The notes beneath the pieces are model-generated. The model did no database searches. It was given only the letters and a program-made list of their open reading frames with translations, and was not told the origin of the DNA. The translations under genes were made by a program, and so were the position numbers. Shown piece after piece: positions 45,353 through 54,296 of a stretch of DNA of 64,000 bases. The stretch covers positions 124,001 through 188,000 of the forward strand of contig DASSGH010000043.1 of assembly GCA_035693615.1 (NCBI GenBank), in the 5' to 3' direction. Source of the stretch: VAZQ01 sp035693615. Lineage in GTDB: Bacteria > Pseudomonadota > Alphaproteobacteria > Rhizobiales > Xanthobacteraceae. The stretch's first letter is position 1; each line of letters begins with the position of its first letter.

Positions 45353-46749
45353 CGGCTACGCCGCTCCGTCAGCCAGGCCAGCGGAATGGCCGCGAGCACG
45401 GTCAGCACGGGCTCAATGGGCAGGCGATATTTCGGCGCCGCCACCGGGCCGTTGAGCAACAGAAAATAGGCGAGCACCGCGCCCGCCAAGGCCGCCGCCC
45501 AAGGCTTGCTCCACGCTAGCATGACGAACCCGATCGCCTCGAGGGCGAGGAAAGGCAGCATGGCGAGAAGCCCCAGCAGGAGCAGGATTTGATAGGCTCC
45601 CGGTTGCTCGAAGAGGTAGGCCCGCGCCCGTTGCCATAGGGTCGTGCCTGCCGTGTTGTAAAAGCTCGGTTTGGGTAGCGCGCGCACGCGCGGGTCGGCG
45701 AGTAGCGCCGGCGCGGCAAGGTTCACGACCATGCCCTCGAGCCAAGCCTTGGCGTAGGCGGCAAGCGGCAAGCGCCCCATCTCCTCCCGCGCCAGCTCCG
45801 TCTGGAGCGCCGCGCGCCGGAACGGATTAGACACGTCAGTCGAGCCTTGCCCGGTTCTTTGCCGGTAGCGTTCCTCCATGCGATCCACCGTCACCTGGTA
45901 GGGCGTGCCATCGGCCCGTTGCGCCACCAGCGGCACGATCCACAAGGCGAGATGATCTCCGGTTTGTGAGGTCAGTGCGAAGCTCTGGTACTGCGCGAGG
46001 TTGCGCAGCAGCACCGGCGCGATTGGTGCGGCGGCGGCCAGGACAAACAGCATTGCGGCGCTGAGCGCGAGCCCGACGTTGCGTCGCTGCGCCAATGCAA
46101 AGGCGAAAACGAGAGGCGTCGCTGCCGCGAGGAGCGGCGCGACCACGGTTCGCGTGACAAGGGCAAGCCCGCCGCTGAGGCCGGCGCCTATGGCGAGCCC
46201 CGCGCCGGGGCGGAGCAGAAATCGCGCGAGGGCGAGCAGCATGAGGGCGAAGAAGAAAAGAAACAGCGAGTCCGTCAGGATTTGCGTGCTGAATACGATG
46301 AGCGTCGGCGACAGCGCGGCGAGGATCCCGGCGATCCATCCGACGCGCGGCGAGATCAGCGCGCCGAGGGCAGCGATGAGGGCGCAGGTGGCCGCGTCCA
46401 TCGCCGCCTGGATCAGCGCGACCGCCCGCGGAGCGTCGCCAAACGCGTGCTGGATGGCCGCGAGCAACAGCGGATAGAGCGGCATGCGGTCCGTCATCGC
46501 CGACAGCGTCGGCCAGAAGGTTTCCGGCTTCGCCAGCGCCGTCCCCAGCATCCAGTAAGCGAACGTGTCCTGCTCCGCGAAGAAGGCATCGCGTTTTGTC
46601 AGCAGCGCGACATTGATCAGCCGGACGAGAAGGGCGAGGAGAAAGACGCTCGTCAGCGGACGCCCCGCAGCAATTCGCAGCCATGACTCGAAGCTGCGGA
46701 GAGGAGGCTTGTCCCGACCCGCGGCGTGTGACGGCTGATCCCGGAGCAC
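45322..46749 (-). CDS. GT39/ArnT-like polytopic glycosyltransferase
   Basis: 475 residues with about 10-12 membrane segments. The first extracytoplasmic loop carries the acidic motif AEQDTFAYW expected of GT-C polyprenyl-phosphate-sugar transferases; PLYPLLLAAIQ and PTLIVFSTQILTDSLFLFFF are typical of the PMT_2 group. It would transfer a sugar from a lipid carrier to an envelope acceptor. GTG start at 46749 shares one base with the stop of the upstream NdvA-like gene, so expression is coupled. Its stop lies inside the 3' end of the thiolase gene on the other strand. Confidence 0.83.
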   Translation of the reverse strand: MLRDQPSHAAGRDKPPLRSFESWLRIAAGRPLTSVFLLALLVRLINVALLTKRDAFFAEQDTFAYWMLGTALAKPETFWPTLSAMTDRMPLYPLLLAAIQHAFGDAPRAVALIQAAMDAATCALIAALGALISPRVGWIAGILAALSPTLIVFSTQILTDSLFLFFFALMLLALARFLLRPGAGLAIGAGLSGGLALVTRTVVAPLLAAATPLVFAFALAQRRNVGLALSAAMLFVLAAAAPIAPVLLRNLAQYQSFALTSQTGDHLALWIVPLVAQRADGTPYQVTVDRMEERYRQRTGQGSTDVSNPFRRAALQTELAREEMGRLPLAAYAKAWLEGMVVNLAAPALLADPRVRALPKPSFYNTAGTTLWQRARAYLFEQPGAYQILLLLGLLAMLPFLALEAIGFVMLAWSKPWAAALAGAVLAYFLLLNGPVAAPKYRLPIEPVLTVLAAIPLAWLTERRSRYLIRSRMLT

Positions 46750-48551
46750 TAGGTCTCCACCGGCTGACCGCTCGCGAGCCCGTGCTGCTTCTTTGCCGGC
46801 TCGCTCGCCATGAACTGGCTGCGGGCCAGCTCGGCGAAATAACCGCCGCGTTGGATGAGTTCATCGAACTGGCCGCCCTCGACGATACGGCCGCCATGAA
46901 ACACCAGGATGCGGTTGGCGTTGCGCACGGTGGCGAGTCGGTGCGCGATGACGAAGGTCGTGCGGCCTTTCATCACCTCGGTCAGCGCCGCCTGGATTCT
47001 GGCCTCGGTCAGCGCGTCGAGCGCGCTGGTCGCCTCGTCGAGAATGAGGATTGGCGGATCCTTGAGCAGCGCCCGCGCGATCGACAAGCGCTGGCGCTCT
47101 CCGCCGGAGAACAAGCGTCCGCGTTCACCGACATTGGTGGCAAAACCTTGCGGCAGGCGCTCGATCACGTCGAGGACCTGCGCACGCTCGCAGGCCGCGC
47201 GCAGTTCCTCGTCGCTGGCGTCGGGCTTGCCGACGCGCAGGTTCTCCGCGACCGAACGGCTGAACAGCAGCGCCTCCTGGAACACCACTCCGATATTGCG
47301 CCGCAGGCCGGTCAGCGTGAGGGCGCGCACGTCCACGCCGTCGATGCTCACCGTGCCGGATTGCGGATCAAAAGCGCGGTGCAGCAGGGCAAGCGCGGTC
47401 GATTTGCCCGCTCCGGTCGCGCCGACGAGGGCAACCGTTTCCCCCGGTAGCGCGGTGAAGTTCAAATCGGCGACCGCGGGACGCTTGCCGTCATAGGAAA
47501 ACGACACGTCCTTGAATTCGACCAAGCCGCGGATGCGTCCGGGATCCACTGCATCGGGCCGGTCGCGCACGGCCGGCTCGGTGTCGAGCACGTCAAAGAA
47601 TTCGCTCAGCCGCGGAGCGTCCATCAGCATGCGATTGGCGAATTGCACCGACTGTTCCAGTCGGGTGATCAGCAGCGTGGCGAAGCTCATGAACATGACG
47701 ATCTCGCCGACTGTGGTCAGATCGCGCAGGTAGAAGTAGACCCCGAGCACGAGAATCGACAGCATCGTCAACGTGGTCGACGCTTGCGTGATCACCGTCG
47801 TCACCGCCCACCAGGACAGCACCGGGATCTGCGCGCTCAGCGCCTCTTCGCCCAGCTTCTTCATTCCCAGAACTTCCATCTCGATGCGGGCAAAGCTCTG
47901 CACGAGAGCGATGTTGCCGAGCGTATCGCTGGTGCGCTCAGCCACGTCGGTATAGTAGCGCTCGACCGTGCTTTGCAGCCTTTCCACTTTGCTGATGACG
48001 TGGGCGATCACCGCGGCAAAGATGACGCTCAACAGGATTAGCGCCAGCCCATAGCGCCAATTGATGAAAAGCGTCAGTGGCAGCAGCACGATCAGCGATA
48101 TGAAGCTGGCGAAGTGCTCGCGGAAGAACGCCAGCCAGAGCGCCCATAGCGTGTTCGTTCCGGTGAGCATCACCTTCACGAGCCGACCGGAATGCGAGCC
48201 CGTGTGGTAGCTCAGCGGCAGCTGCAGGACGTGTTCGAAGAACATCGTGCGCACCACCTGATACTGCCGGTGCGATAGGCGGTCGGCATGCAGCGCCACG
48301 AGCGTCCCGCAGAGGATGATGAACAGGCCAAATGCCACCCAGGCGCCGACCAACAGCATCAACTCCCGCCAGGCAACTTGCGAGACGCGCGGCTGGGCGC
48401 TGGCGAGCGTATCCACGATCCGGCCAAACAGGATGGGTTCGACGAACATCGCCGAGGCGAGCGCCAGGTTGGCCACTGCCAGCACCCAGCCCAAACGCGC
48501 CTCGCGTCCGAGCAGTTCGAGCACGCGGTAGTAAAGACGGAAGTATTTCAT
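46749..48551 (-). CDS. ndvA: ABC exporter (fused membrane and ATPase domains), NdvA/ChvA-like
   Basis: 600 residues: six-helix exporter domain (about 15-310), then nucleotide-binding domain with Walker A GATGAGKST, signature FSGGERQRLS and Walker B ILILDEATSALD. The membrane part contains FVEPILFGRIVDTL, TLWALWLAFFREHFAS and LSWWAVTTVITQASTTL, features shared with NdvA/ChvA, exporters of cyclic beta-1,2-glucan in Rhizobiales. Whether glucan is the substrate is not certain: no NdvB/ChvB synthase gene is in the window. The downstream GT39-like gene overlaps by one base, suggesting export and sugar transfer to the same envelope polymer. Confidence 0.87.
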   Translation of the reverse strand: MKYFRLYYRVLELLGREARLGWVLAVANLALASAMFVEPILFGRIVDTLASAQPRVSQVAWRELMLLVGAWVAFGLFIILCGTLVALHADRLSHRQYQVVRTMFFEHVLQLPLSYHTGSHSGRLVKVMLTGTNTLWALWLAFFREHFASFISLIVLLPLTLFINWRYGLALILLSVIFAAVIAHVISKVERLQSTVERYYTDVAERTSDTLGNIALVQSFARIEMEVLGMKKLGEEALSAQIPVLSWWAVTTVITQASTTLTMLSILVLGVYFYLRDLTTVGEIVMFMSFATLLITRLEQSVQFANRMLMDAPRLSEFFDVLDTEPAVRDRPDAVDPGRIRGLVEFKDVSFSYDGKRPAVADLNFTALPGETVALVGATGAGKSTALALLHRAFDPQSGTVSIDGVDVRALTLTGLRRNIGVVFQEALLFSRSVAENLRVGKPDASDEELRAACERAQVLDVIERLPQGFATNVGERGRLFSGGERQRLSIARALLKDPPILILDEATSALDALTEARIQAALTEVMKGRTTFVIAHRLATVRNANRILVFHGGRIVEGGQFDELIQRGGYFAELARSQFMASEPAKKQHGLASGQPVET

Positions 48552-48593
48552 GCCGTCGGCATCGGCAAAACGCGGGCACTGCGCATGAAGAGA

Positions 48594-48621
48594 CTTATAG
48601 CATGTTTCGTTTGCGCCCCAA
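48594..48621 (-). promoter_or_regulatory. Candidate promoter of the NdvA-like/GT39 operon
   Basis: Minus strand: -35 TTGGGG (48616-48621), 16-base spacer, -10 TATAAG (48594-48599, five of six consensus bases). It lies about 43 bases before the ATG at 48551. The -35 is weak. Confidence 0.35.
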
Positions 48622-48704
48622 CCGGAGGCGGGCGCGCGATGGCGGAGGGGTTTGACTGAAAAGCCTCGTCCACGACGACGCGGACTTCGGTAGCGGCGGC
48701 GCGC

Positions 48705-49736
48705 TCAATGAACCTTGCGTTCTGCGGCGGGTGGCAAAAAGGAAGCGTCGAAGATGTCCTCTGCCTTGGGCTTTGCCTTGAAGGTGTAGACTAGCCCGAT
48801 CTGGTCGATCGATTCAGCGAGCCGCGCGAAATCGACGGCGCCAAAGCCGTTGGCTCTGACCTCCGGCGTCACGATGTTGTCGCGGATTGCCATGCGCAAG
48901 CGTTCGAGCTCCACCTCCCTTTTCACGGTGTCGTCGCGCCGCATGATCGTGTCGACCGCCTCGGCGGGGCGGTGGACGATCTCTTTCAGGCCCTGAAGAA
49001 AGGCGTGCAAAAATCCCCTCACCGCCTCCGGTTTCTCGGCGGCGAATTTGGGATTGACGATAATGGCATTGCCGTAGAGCTTGAGCCCGTAATCCGCCAT
49101 CGGCATCAGCACGATGTCGTCGACCGGCACGCCGCGGTCCTTGAGATCGACGTAGAGGCGGAACGAGTAGCCGAGGGCGGCATCGATCTGCCCGGCCGCT
49201 AGCATGGGCGCGCGTACCGGAAAGCCGATGGTCTCGATCGTCACCTTCGCCACGTCGACGTTGTTGAGCTTGGCGAATAGCGGCCATTCGAAGGTGACGC
49301 CGACGGGCGGAGTGCCGAGCTTCTTGCCTTCGAGCTGCTTGGGATCGGTGATGCCGCGGCTGCGGCGCGCCACGATCGCGAAGGGCGGCTTGTTGTAAAG
49401 CATGAACACCGCCTTCAACGGCGACGAGGGATGTTGATCGCGATACCTGATGAGCGTGTTGATGTCGGCAAGCGCCATCTCATAGGCGCCGGACGCCACG
49501 CGGGTGATCGGCTCGAGCGCGGTCGCCGCCTCGTCCACGGTAACGTCGAGACCCTCGCTCTTGAAGTACCCTCGGTCCTGCGGAAGGAAAAAGGTCGAGG
49601 CCAGTCCTTCGAGGCGGCCATCGAGCGAGAACCTGATGCTGGTCTGCGCCGCGGCAGGCCACGCCATGGTCAACGCGATCAGCGCCGCGACAAGCGAGGC
49701 GGGGCGATTGATCCGCGTGAGCTTGAGGAGGCGCAT
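48705..49736 (-). CDS. NMT1/THI5-like periplasmic binding protein (orphan)
   Basis: 343 residues. Sec signal NRPASLVAALIALTMAWPAAAQ, then SIRFSLDGRLEGLASTFFLPQDRGYFKSEGLDV, the start of NMT1/SsuA-like binding proteins, and later LGTPPVGVTFEWPLFAK, RAPMLAAGQIDAALGYSF and NAIIVNPKFAAEKPEAVRGFL (pieces). Such proteins bind sulfonates, nitrate, thiamine precursors or aromatic acids. No permease or ATPase is adjacent. ATG at 49736 has GGGAG about 7 bases upstream. It is divergent from putA across 236 bases. Confidence 0.9.
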   Translation of the reverse strand: MRLLKLTRINRPASLVAALIALTMAWPAAAQTSIRFSLDGRLEGLASTFFLPQDRGYFKSEGLDVTVDEAATALEPITRVASGAYEMALADINTLIRYRDQHPSSPLKAVFMLYNKPPFAIVARRSRGITDPKQLEGKKLGTPPVGVTFEWPLFAKLNNVDVAKVTIETIGFPVRAPMLAAGQIDAALGYSFRLYVDLKDRGVPVDDIVLMPMADYGLKLYGNAIIVNPKFAAEKPEAVRGFLHAFLQGLKEIVHRPAEAVDTIMRRDDTVKREVELERLRMAIRDNIVTPEVRANGFGAVDFARLAESIDQIGLVYTFKAKPKAEDIFDASFLPPAAERKVH

Positions 49737-49928
49737 GGCTGCTCCCTGCATCGGCCCCGCACCGCCCCCACTTTAAACCGCGGCTGAGCGGCCAGATAAA
49801 GAACATGATGGTACAAAGCGCAAGGCGACATCGCGCCTCGTGCCCGTCCTTCACAGATTTCAAACACCGCGCCCTGCCACTTTGTGCCCGCATGCGAGTT
49901 ATTCTTCGGCTGCGCCAGATGAACCGCT

Positions 49929-49940
49929 GTTAAGATTAAC
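49929..49940. promoter_or_regulatory. Short dyad upstream of putA
   Basis: GTTAAGATTAAC, symmetric at 10 of 12 positions, 32 bases before the putA ATG. It is AT-rich within GC-rich DNA. A site for an Lrp/PutR-type activator or part of the promoter is possible; this is a guess from position. Confidence 0.25.
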
Positions 49941-49972
49941 GGGGGCTTGGCACGGTCGCGCGCGCCACCCAA

Positions 49973-52900
49973 ATGCGAACCGACATGATCCCAGATACGA
50001 ACATTTGCCCAGCCGCGGATGTAGAAGAGGCGCCCCTCTTCAGCGCGCCCTACGCGCCGCCGGACGAGGCGATCGCGGCCGGCTTGCTGCGCGACGCGAG
50101 CCGCGCGGCAGAGGCGGAGCGACGGGTCGACGCCTATGCCAGGCATCTGGTCGAGGGGATTCGGGCGCGCGCCGGGGGACTCGGCGGCATCGAGGATTTC
50201 CTGCACGCCTATTCGTTGTCCACCAAAGAGGGACTTGCCCTCATGGTGCTGGCGGAGGCGCTGCTGCGGGTGCCTGATGCCGCCACCGCCGACCGGCTGA
50301 TCGAGGACAAGCTCGCGACCGGCCAATGGTCCTCGCACCACGTCAAATCCAGCGCGCTCTTGGTGTCCGCATCGGCATGGACGCTGGGCATCACCGCCCG
50401 CATCATCCATCCCGGCGAGACCCCGGACACGATCTTGGAAAGCCTGATCAAGCGGCTGGGCATTCCCGCGGTGCGCGCGGCCACCCGCCAGGCGATGCGG
50501 CTATTGGCCTCACATTTCGTGCTCGGACAAACAATCGAGGACGCGCTCGATCGCGCGCGGAGCCAGCGGCCGGTGCGCTACTCCTTCGACATGCTGGGCG
50601 AGGGTGCGCGCACGCGAGCGGATGCCGAGCGCTATTTTGCGGCTTACGCCCATGCCATCGACGCCATCGCCGTGAACGCCGGCGATGCCGCGAGCCGTCC
50701 CGGCATTTCGGTCAAGCTCTCCGCCTTGCATCCGCGTTTCGAGGCCGTATCGCGCGAACTCGTTTTGACAGAACTGGTGCCGAAGGCGCGCGAGCTTGCG
50801 CGCAAAGCGCGCGCGCACGGCCTCAACTTCACCATCGACGCCGAGGAAGCCGATCGGCTCGAACTCACCCTCGATGTGATGGCGGCGGTGCTCGCCGACA
50901 GCTCGCTACGCGGCTGGGACGGCTTCGGGCTCGCCGTGCAGGCCTACCAGAAGCGCGCTCCCGCCGTGATCGACTGGCTCGAGGGCATCGCGAAGAGCTT
51001 CGGCCGCCGGCTGACAGTGCGGCTGGTCAAGGGCGCCTATTGGGATACCGAGATCAAGCGCGCGCAAGAGCGCGGGCTTGCCGACTATCCCGTGTTCACG
51101 CGTAAGGCGATGACCGACCTCTGCTACGCCGCCTGCACGCGCAAGCTGCTCGCCGCGCGGCCGCGCCTCTATCCGCAATTTGCCACCCACAACGCGCTCA
51201 CCGTCGCCGGCGTGATCGAGGACGCCGGCGGGGTCGAGGGCTATGAGTTCCAGCGCCTGCACGGGATGGGCGAGATCCTCTACCAACTCTTGCTCGCCGA
51301 TTACCCGCAAGCGGCATGCCGGGTCTATGCGCCGGTCGGCGGACACCGCGACCTTCTTGCTTATCTCGTGCGTCGGCTGCTGGAGAACGGCGCAAACTCC
51401 TCGTTCGTGTCGGTCGCCGCCGATGCGGCGGTGCCGGTCGCCTCGATCCTCGAACGCCCGCAGAACCGTATCGGCGACGCCCGCCGGGCGCGCCACCATA
51501 ACATTCCGCTACCGCGCGACCTTTATGGTCCGCAGCGACGCAATTCCGCGGGCGTGGAATTCGGCGAGCGCGCGGCGCTCGATGCGCTGCTTGCCGAGAT
51601 CCGCGATGCCCGGCCCTCGGTCGAGGCCGTGCCGCTCGTCGGCGGGACGAGCCGGCCCGGCATCGAGCGTTCGGTGCGCTCGCCCATCGACGGCAAGGTG
51701 ATCGGCCGGGTTGGCGAAGCAAACGAGGCGGCCGTGGCTGCGGCCATGGCGGCGGCGCAGACCGGCTTTGCCGCCTGGACCGCGACCGCGCTCGACATGC
51801 GCACGGGCGCGCTCGAACGCGCAGGCAATCTCTTCGAAGCACGGCGCGGACGACTGATCGCGCTGCTGCAGGCGGAAGGCGGCAAGACCCTCGATGACGC
51901 CGTCGCGGAGGTGCGCGAGGCGGTCGATCTCTGCCGCTACTACGCGCTCGAGGCGCGGCGCTCGCTCGTCCCGCGGGCGTTGCCCGGCCCGACCGGCGAA
52001 GCAAACGAGCTTCGCTACCGCGGCCGCGGCGTGTTGGTCTGCATCAGCCCATGGAATTTTCCGCTCTCGATCTTCATCGGCCAGATCGCCGGGGCATTGG
52101 TTGCCGGCAACTCCGTGGTGGCGAAACCCGCGGAGCAGACGCCGCTCGTCGCGGCGGAGGCCGTGCGCATCCTGTTGGAAGCGGGAATTCCTTCGAGCGT
52201 GCTGCACCTCTTGCCCGGCGACGGCAAGGTCGGCGCGGCGCTCGTGGGTGATGCGCGCGTCGCCGGCGTGGCTTTCACCGGCTCGACCGAGGTCGCGCGG
52301 GCGATCCATCGCGCGTTGGCGGCGAAGGACACGGCTATCGTGCCGCTGATTGCCGAGACCGGCGGCGTCAACCCAATGATCGTCGATGCGACCGCGCTGC
52401 CGGAGCAGGTCACCGACGATGTGATCACCTCGGCGTTCCGCTCGGCCGGCCAGCGCTGTTCGGCGCTGCGCCTGCTGTGCCTGCAGGAGGACGTGGCCGA
52501 GCCCATCCTCGAGATGATCGCTGGCGCCGCGCGCGAGCTCACGCTCGGCGATCCGCGCGAGCCTTCGACCCATGTCGGGCCGGTGATCGATGCCGAGGCG
52601 AAGGAAAAGCTCGACCGCTGGATCGCCGATAAGGAGAAGGAAGGCCGCGTGCGCTTCCGTTGGGATCGATTCAAGCCGCTGCCGGTCAGAGGAACTTATG
52701 TGCCGCCGGCGATCATCACGCTCGACCGCGCGCGAGACTTGCGGCAAGAGGTGTTCGGGCCAATCCTTCACGTCGTGCGTTGGCGCGCCGATGCGCTCGA
52801 CGCCCTGCTCGAGGAGCTTGCGGGAAACGGCTACGCCCTCACGCTCGGCATTCATTCCCGCATCGACGCGACCGCAGATCACATCGCCGCGCGGCTCCCG

Positions 52901-53098
52901 CATGGCAACGTCTATGTCAATCGCAGCATGATCGGCGCGGTCGTTGGCACGCAGCCGTTCGGAGGGAACTCGCTCTCCGGCACCGGACCAAAGGCAGGCG
53001 GTCCGAATTATCTCGAACGATTTGCCGCCGAGCAGGTCGTGACGGTCAACACCGCCGCCGCGGGGGGCAACGCCTCGCTACTCGCCAGCGAGGAATAG
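49973..53098 (+). CDS. putA: Bifunctional proline dehydrogenase / L-glutamate gamma-semialdehyde dehydrogenase
   Basis: 1041 residues. Oxidises proline to P5C with FAD, then glutamate semialdehyde to glutamate with NAD+. The proline dehydrogenase barrel is about residues 130-480 (GISVKLSALHPRF, LTVRLVKGAYWDTEIKRAQ, PQFATHNALTVA, YEFQRLHGMGEI). The aldehyde dehydrogenase part is about 530-1010, with general base E795 in AETGG and nucleophile C829 in GQRCSAL; EVFGPILHVV also fits. There is no N-terminal ribbon-helix-helix, so it is a type A, non-DNA-binding PutA as in Bradyrhizobium (about 1000 residues). No strong ribosome site precedes ATG 49973; an ATG at 49985 is an alternative. It probably acts as a membrane-associated dimer or tetramer. 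Confidence 0.97.
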   Translation: MRTDMIPDTNICPAADVEEAPLFSAPYAPPDEAIAAGLLRDASRAAEAERRVDAYARHLVEGIRARAGGLGGIEDFLHAYSLSTKEGLALMVLAEALLRVPDAATADRLIEDKLATGQWSSHHVKSSALLVSASAWTLGITARIIHPGETPDTILESLIKRLGIPAVRAATRQAMRLLASHFVLGQTIEDALDRARSQRPVRYSFDMLGEGARTRADAERYFAAYAHAIDAIAVNAGDAASRPGISVKLSALHPRFEAVSRELVLTELVPKARELARKARAHGLNFTIDAEEADRLELTLDVMAAVLADSSLRGWDGFGLAVQAYQKRAPAVIDWLEGIAKSFGRRLTVRLVKGAYWDTEIKRAQERGLADYPVFTRKAMTDLCYAACTRKLLAARPRLYPQFATHNALTVAGVIEDAGGVEGYEFQRLHGMGEILYQLLLADYPQAACRVYAPVGGHRDLLAYLVRRLLENGANSSFVSVAADAAVPVASILERPQNRIGDARRARHHNIPLPRDLYGPQRRNSAGVEFGERAALDALLAEIRDARPSVEAVPLVGGTSRPGIERSVRSPIDGKVIGRVGEANEAAVAAAMAAAQTGFAAWTATALDMRTGALERAGNLFEARRGRLIALLQAEGGKTLDDAVAEVREAVDLCRYYALEARRSLVPRALPGPTGEANELRYRGRGVLVCISPWNFPLSIFIGQIAGALVAGNSVVAKPAEQTPLVAAEAVRILLEAGIPSSVLHLLPGDGKVGAALVGDARVAGVAFTGSTEVARAIHRALAAKDTAIVPLIAETGGVNPMIVDATALPEQVTDDVITSAFRSAGQRCSALRLLCLQEDVAEPILEMIAGAARELTLGDPREPSTHVGPVIDAEAKEKLDRWIADKEKEGRVRFRWDRFKPLPVRGTYVPPAIITLDRARDLRQEVFGPILHVVRWRADALDALLEELAGNGYALTLGIHSRIDATADHIAARLPHGNVYVNRSMIGAVVGTQPFGGNSLSGTGPKAGGPNYLERFAAEQVVTVNTAAAGGNASLLASEE

Positions 53099-53149
53099 CG
53101 GCCATATTCGTTAACCCACTCGCGGGCAGTTGGCGCTATTCTGAACGGC

Positions 53150-53530
53150 ATGGGTGATTCGCTCGACCGCCTCTACCAAGCCGTGCTGGCCGCCCGCACC
53201 GCCGATCCGGCATCCTCGCGGACGGCGCGGCTGCTGCGTGCGGGCCGCAGCAAGATGGCCAAGAAGCTCGCAGAGGAAGCGGTCGAAGTTGTGATCGATG
53301 CCATGAACGGCCATTCCGACGCCGTGGTGCGCGAGAGCGCCGACCTGCTCTACAATCTTGTGGTGCTCTGGGCTGCCTCCGGCGTCCATCCCAAGGACGT
53401 GTGGACGGAGATGGAGCGCCGCGAGCGGCTCCTGGGAATTGCCGAGAAACTTCCCAAGGAGCGGCTCGACGCGTCGCCGCGGCGCAAAGTCGTCGCCCTC
53501 GATCGCAGCCGCATGCGCAAGCGCCGCTGA
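53150..53530 (+). CDS. HisE/MazG-like phosphoribosyl-ATP pyrophosphohydrolase-family protein
   Basis: 126 residues of the all-alpha NTP pyrophosphohydrolase superfamily. The metal-binding helix reads KKLAEEAVEVVIDAMNG (E42, E43, E46) and the second helix RESADLLYNLVVLW (E62, D65), the ExxE...ExxD set. The body resembles HisE (second-step PRA-ATP pyrophosphohydrolase of histidine synthesis), but the C terminus GIAEKLPKERL with a basic end is different. No other his gene is nearby. It follows putA by 51 bases. It may be a HisE paralogue with another nucleotide substrate; a true HisE should be looked for elsewhere in the genome. Confidence 0.83.
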   Translation: MGDSLDRLYQAVLAARTADPASSRTARLLRAGRSKMAKKLAEEAVEVVIDAMNGHSDAVVRESADLLYNLVVLWAASGVHPKDVWTEMERRERLLGIAEKLPKERLDASPRRKVVALDRSRMRKRR

Positions 53531-53621
53531 TCGCACACACGACGGCCCTCGTTGACGTTTGACCCGCGCTGGCGTTCCAAGCCGATTGCCGCTTGTGCCA
53601 CGATTTCGATATGGTCCCCCT

Positions 53622-54209
53622 ATGTTGCGCAGGCTTTACGACTGGACCTTGCAAAAGGCCGCCAGCCCCGCTGCCGAGTTTTGGTTGGCCGTCATCGCTT
53701 TCATCGAAAGCTCCATATTCCTGGTGCCGGCGGACGTACTTTTCGTGCCGATGGCGCTGGCAATCCCGAAGCGAGCATATCGCTATGCGTTGGTCGCGAC
53801 GTTGGCTTCGACGGCGGGTGGAATTGCGGGTTATTACCTGGGACACTTCGCCTATGGCGAGATAGCCAAGCCCATATTGGCGTTCTACGGAAAGCTCGAA
53901 GCATTTGAGCAGCTGCGATCTTCGGCGAGCAAAGACGCGGTCCTCCTCCTGCTCGTGACCTCTGGACTTGCTCATTTGCCTCCGATCAAGGTTGTGACGA
54001 TCCTTTCCGGCGTGGTGGACGTCAATATTTGGCTGTTTATCGCTTCGTGTCTGGTTGCCCGCGGTGCTCGGTTCTTCGTTTTGGCTTGGGCCTTCGAGCG
54101 GTTCGGTGAGCCCATTCGTCATTTCATTGAGCGGCGCTTGGGATGGATTGCCGGCGCAATTGCTGCCCTTGTGATCGTCTTGTATGCGATAGTTCGCTAC
54201 GCGCTTTGA
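53622..54209 (+). CDS. YqaA/DedA (SNARE-associated) family membrane protein
   Basis: 195 residues with about five hydrophobic segments. YqaA-like motifs: LAVIAFIESSIFLVPADVLFVPMAL near residues 20-44, TAGGIAGYYLGHFAYGEIAKP, PPIKVVTILSGVVDVNIWLF. The family is linked to membrane potential, lipid carrier turnover and envelope stress; the exact role is unknown. ATG at 53622 gives the usual MLRRLYDWTL start; the frame is open to 53559 without a better site. Local composition is a little less GC-rich than the neighbours. Confidence 0.88.
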   Translation: MLRRLYDWTLQKAASPAAEFWLAVIAFIESSIFLVPADVLFVPMALAIPKRAYRYALVATLASTAGGIAGYYLGHFAYGEIAKPILAFYGKLEAFEQLRSSASKDAVLLLLVTSGLAHLPPIKVVTILSGVVDVNIWLFIASCLVARGARFFVLAWAFERFGEPIRHFIERRLGWIAGAIAALVIVLYAIVRYAL

Positions 54210-54296
54210 TCGAATCTCTTCTGAAGTTCCCCGCCTCCTCAATTTTGCCACGCCCGACGCCCAGCCTTGCTGCGGCTGTGCTGTCACGGGATTGGG

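Noticed and set aside
51509..52903. 464-codon minus-strand frame inside putA
   Set aside because: Opposite the aldehyde dehydrogenase part of PutA; low-complexity Arg/Asp/Gly content and no motif.
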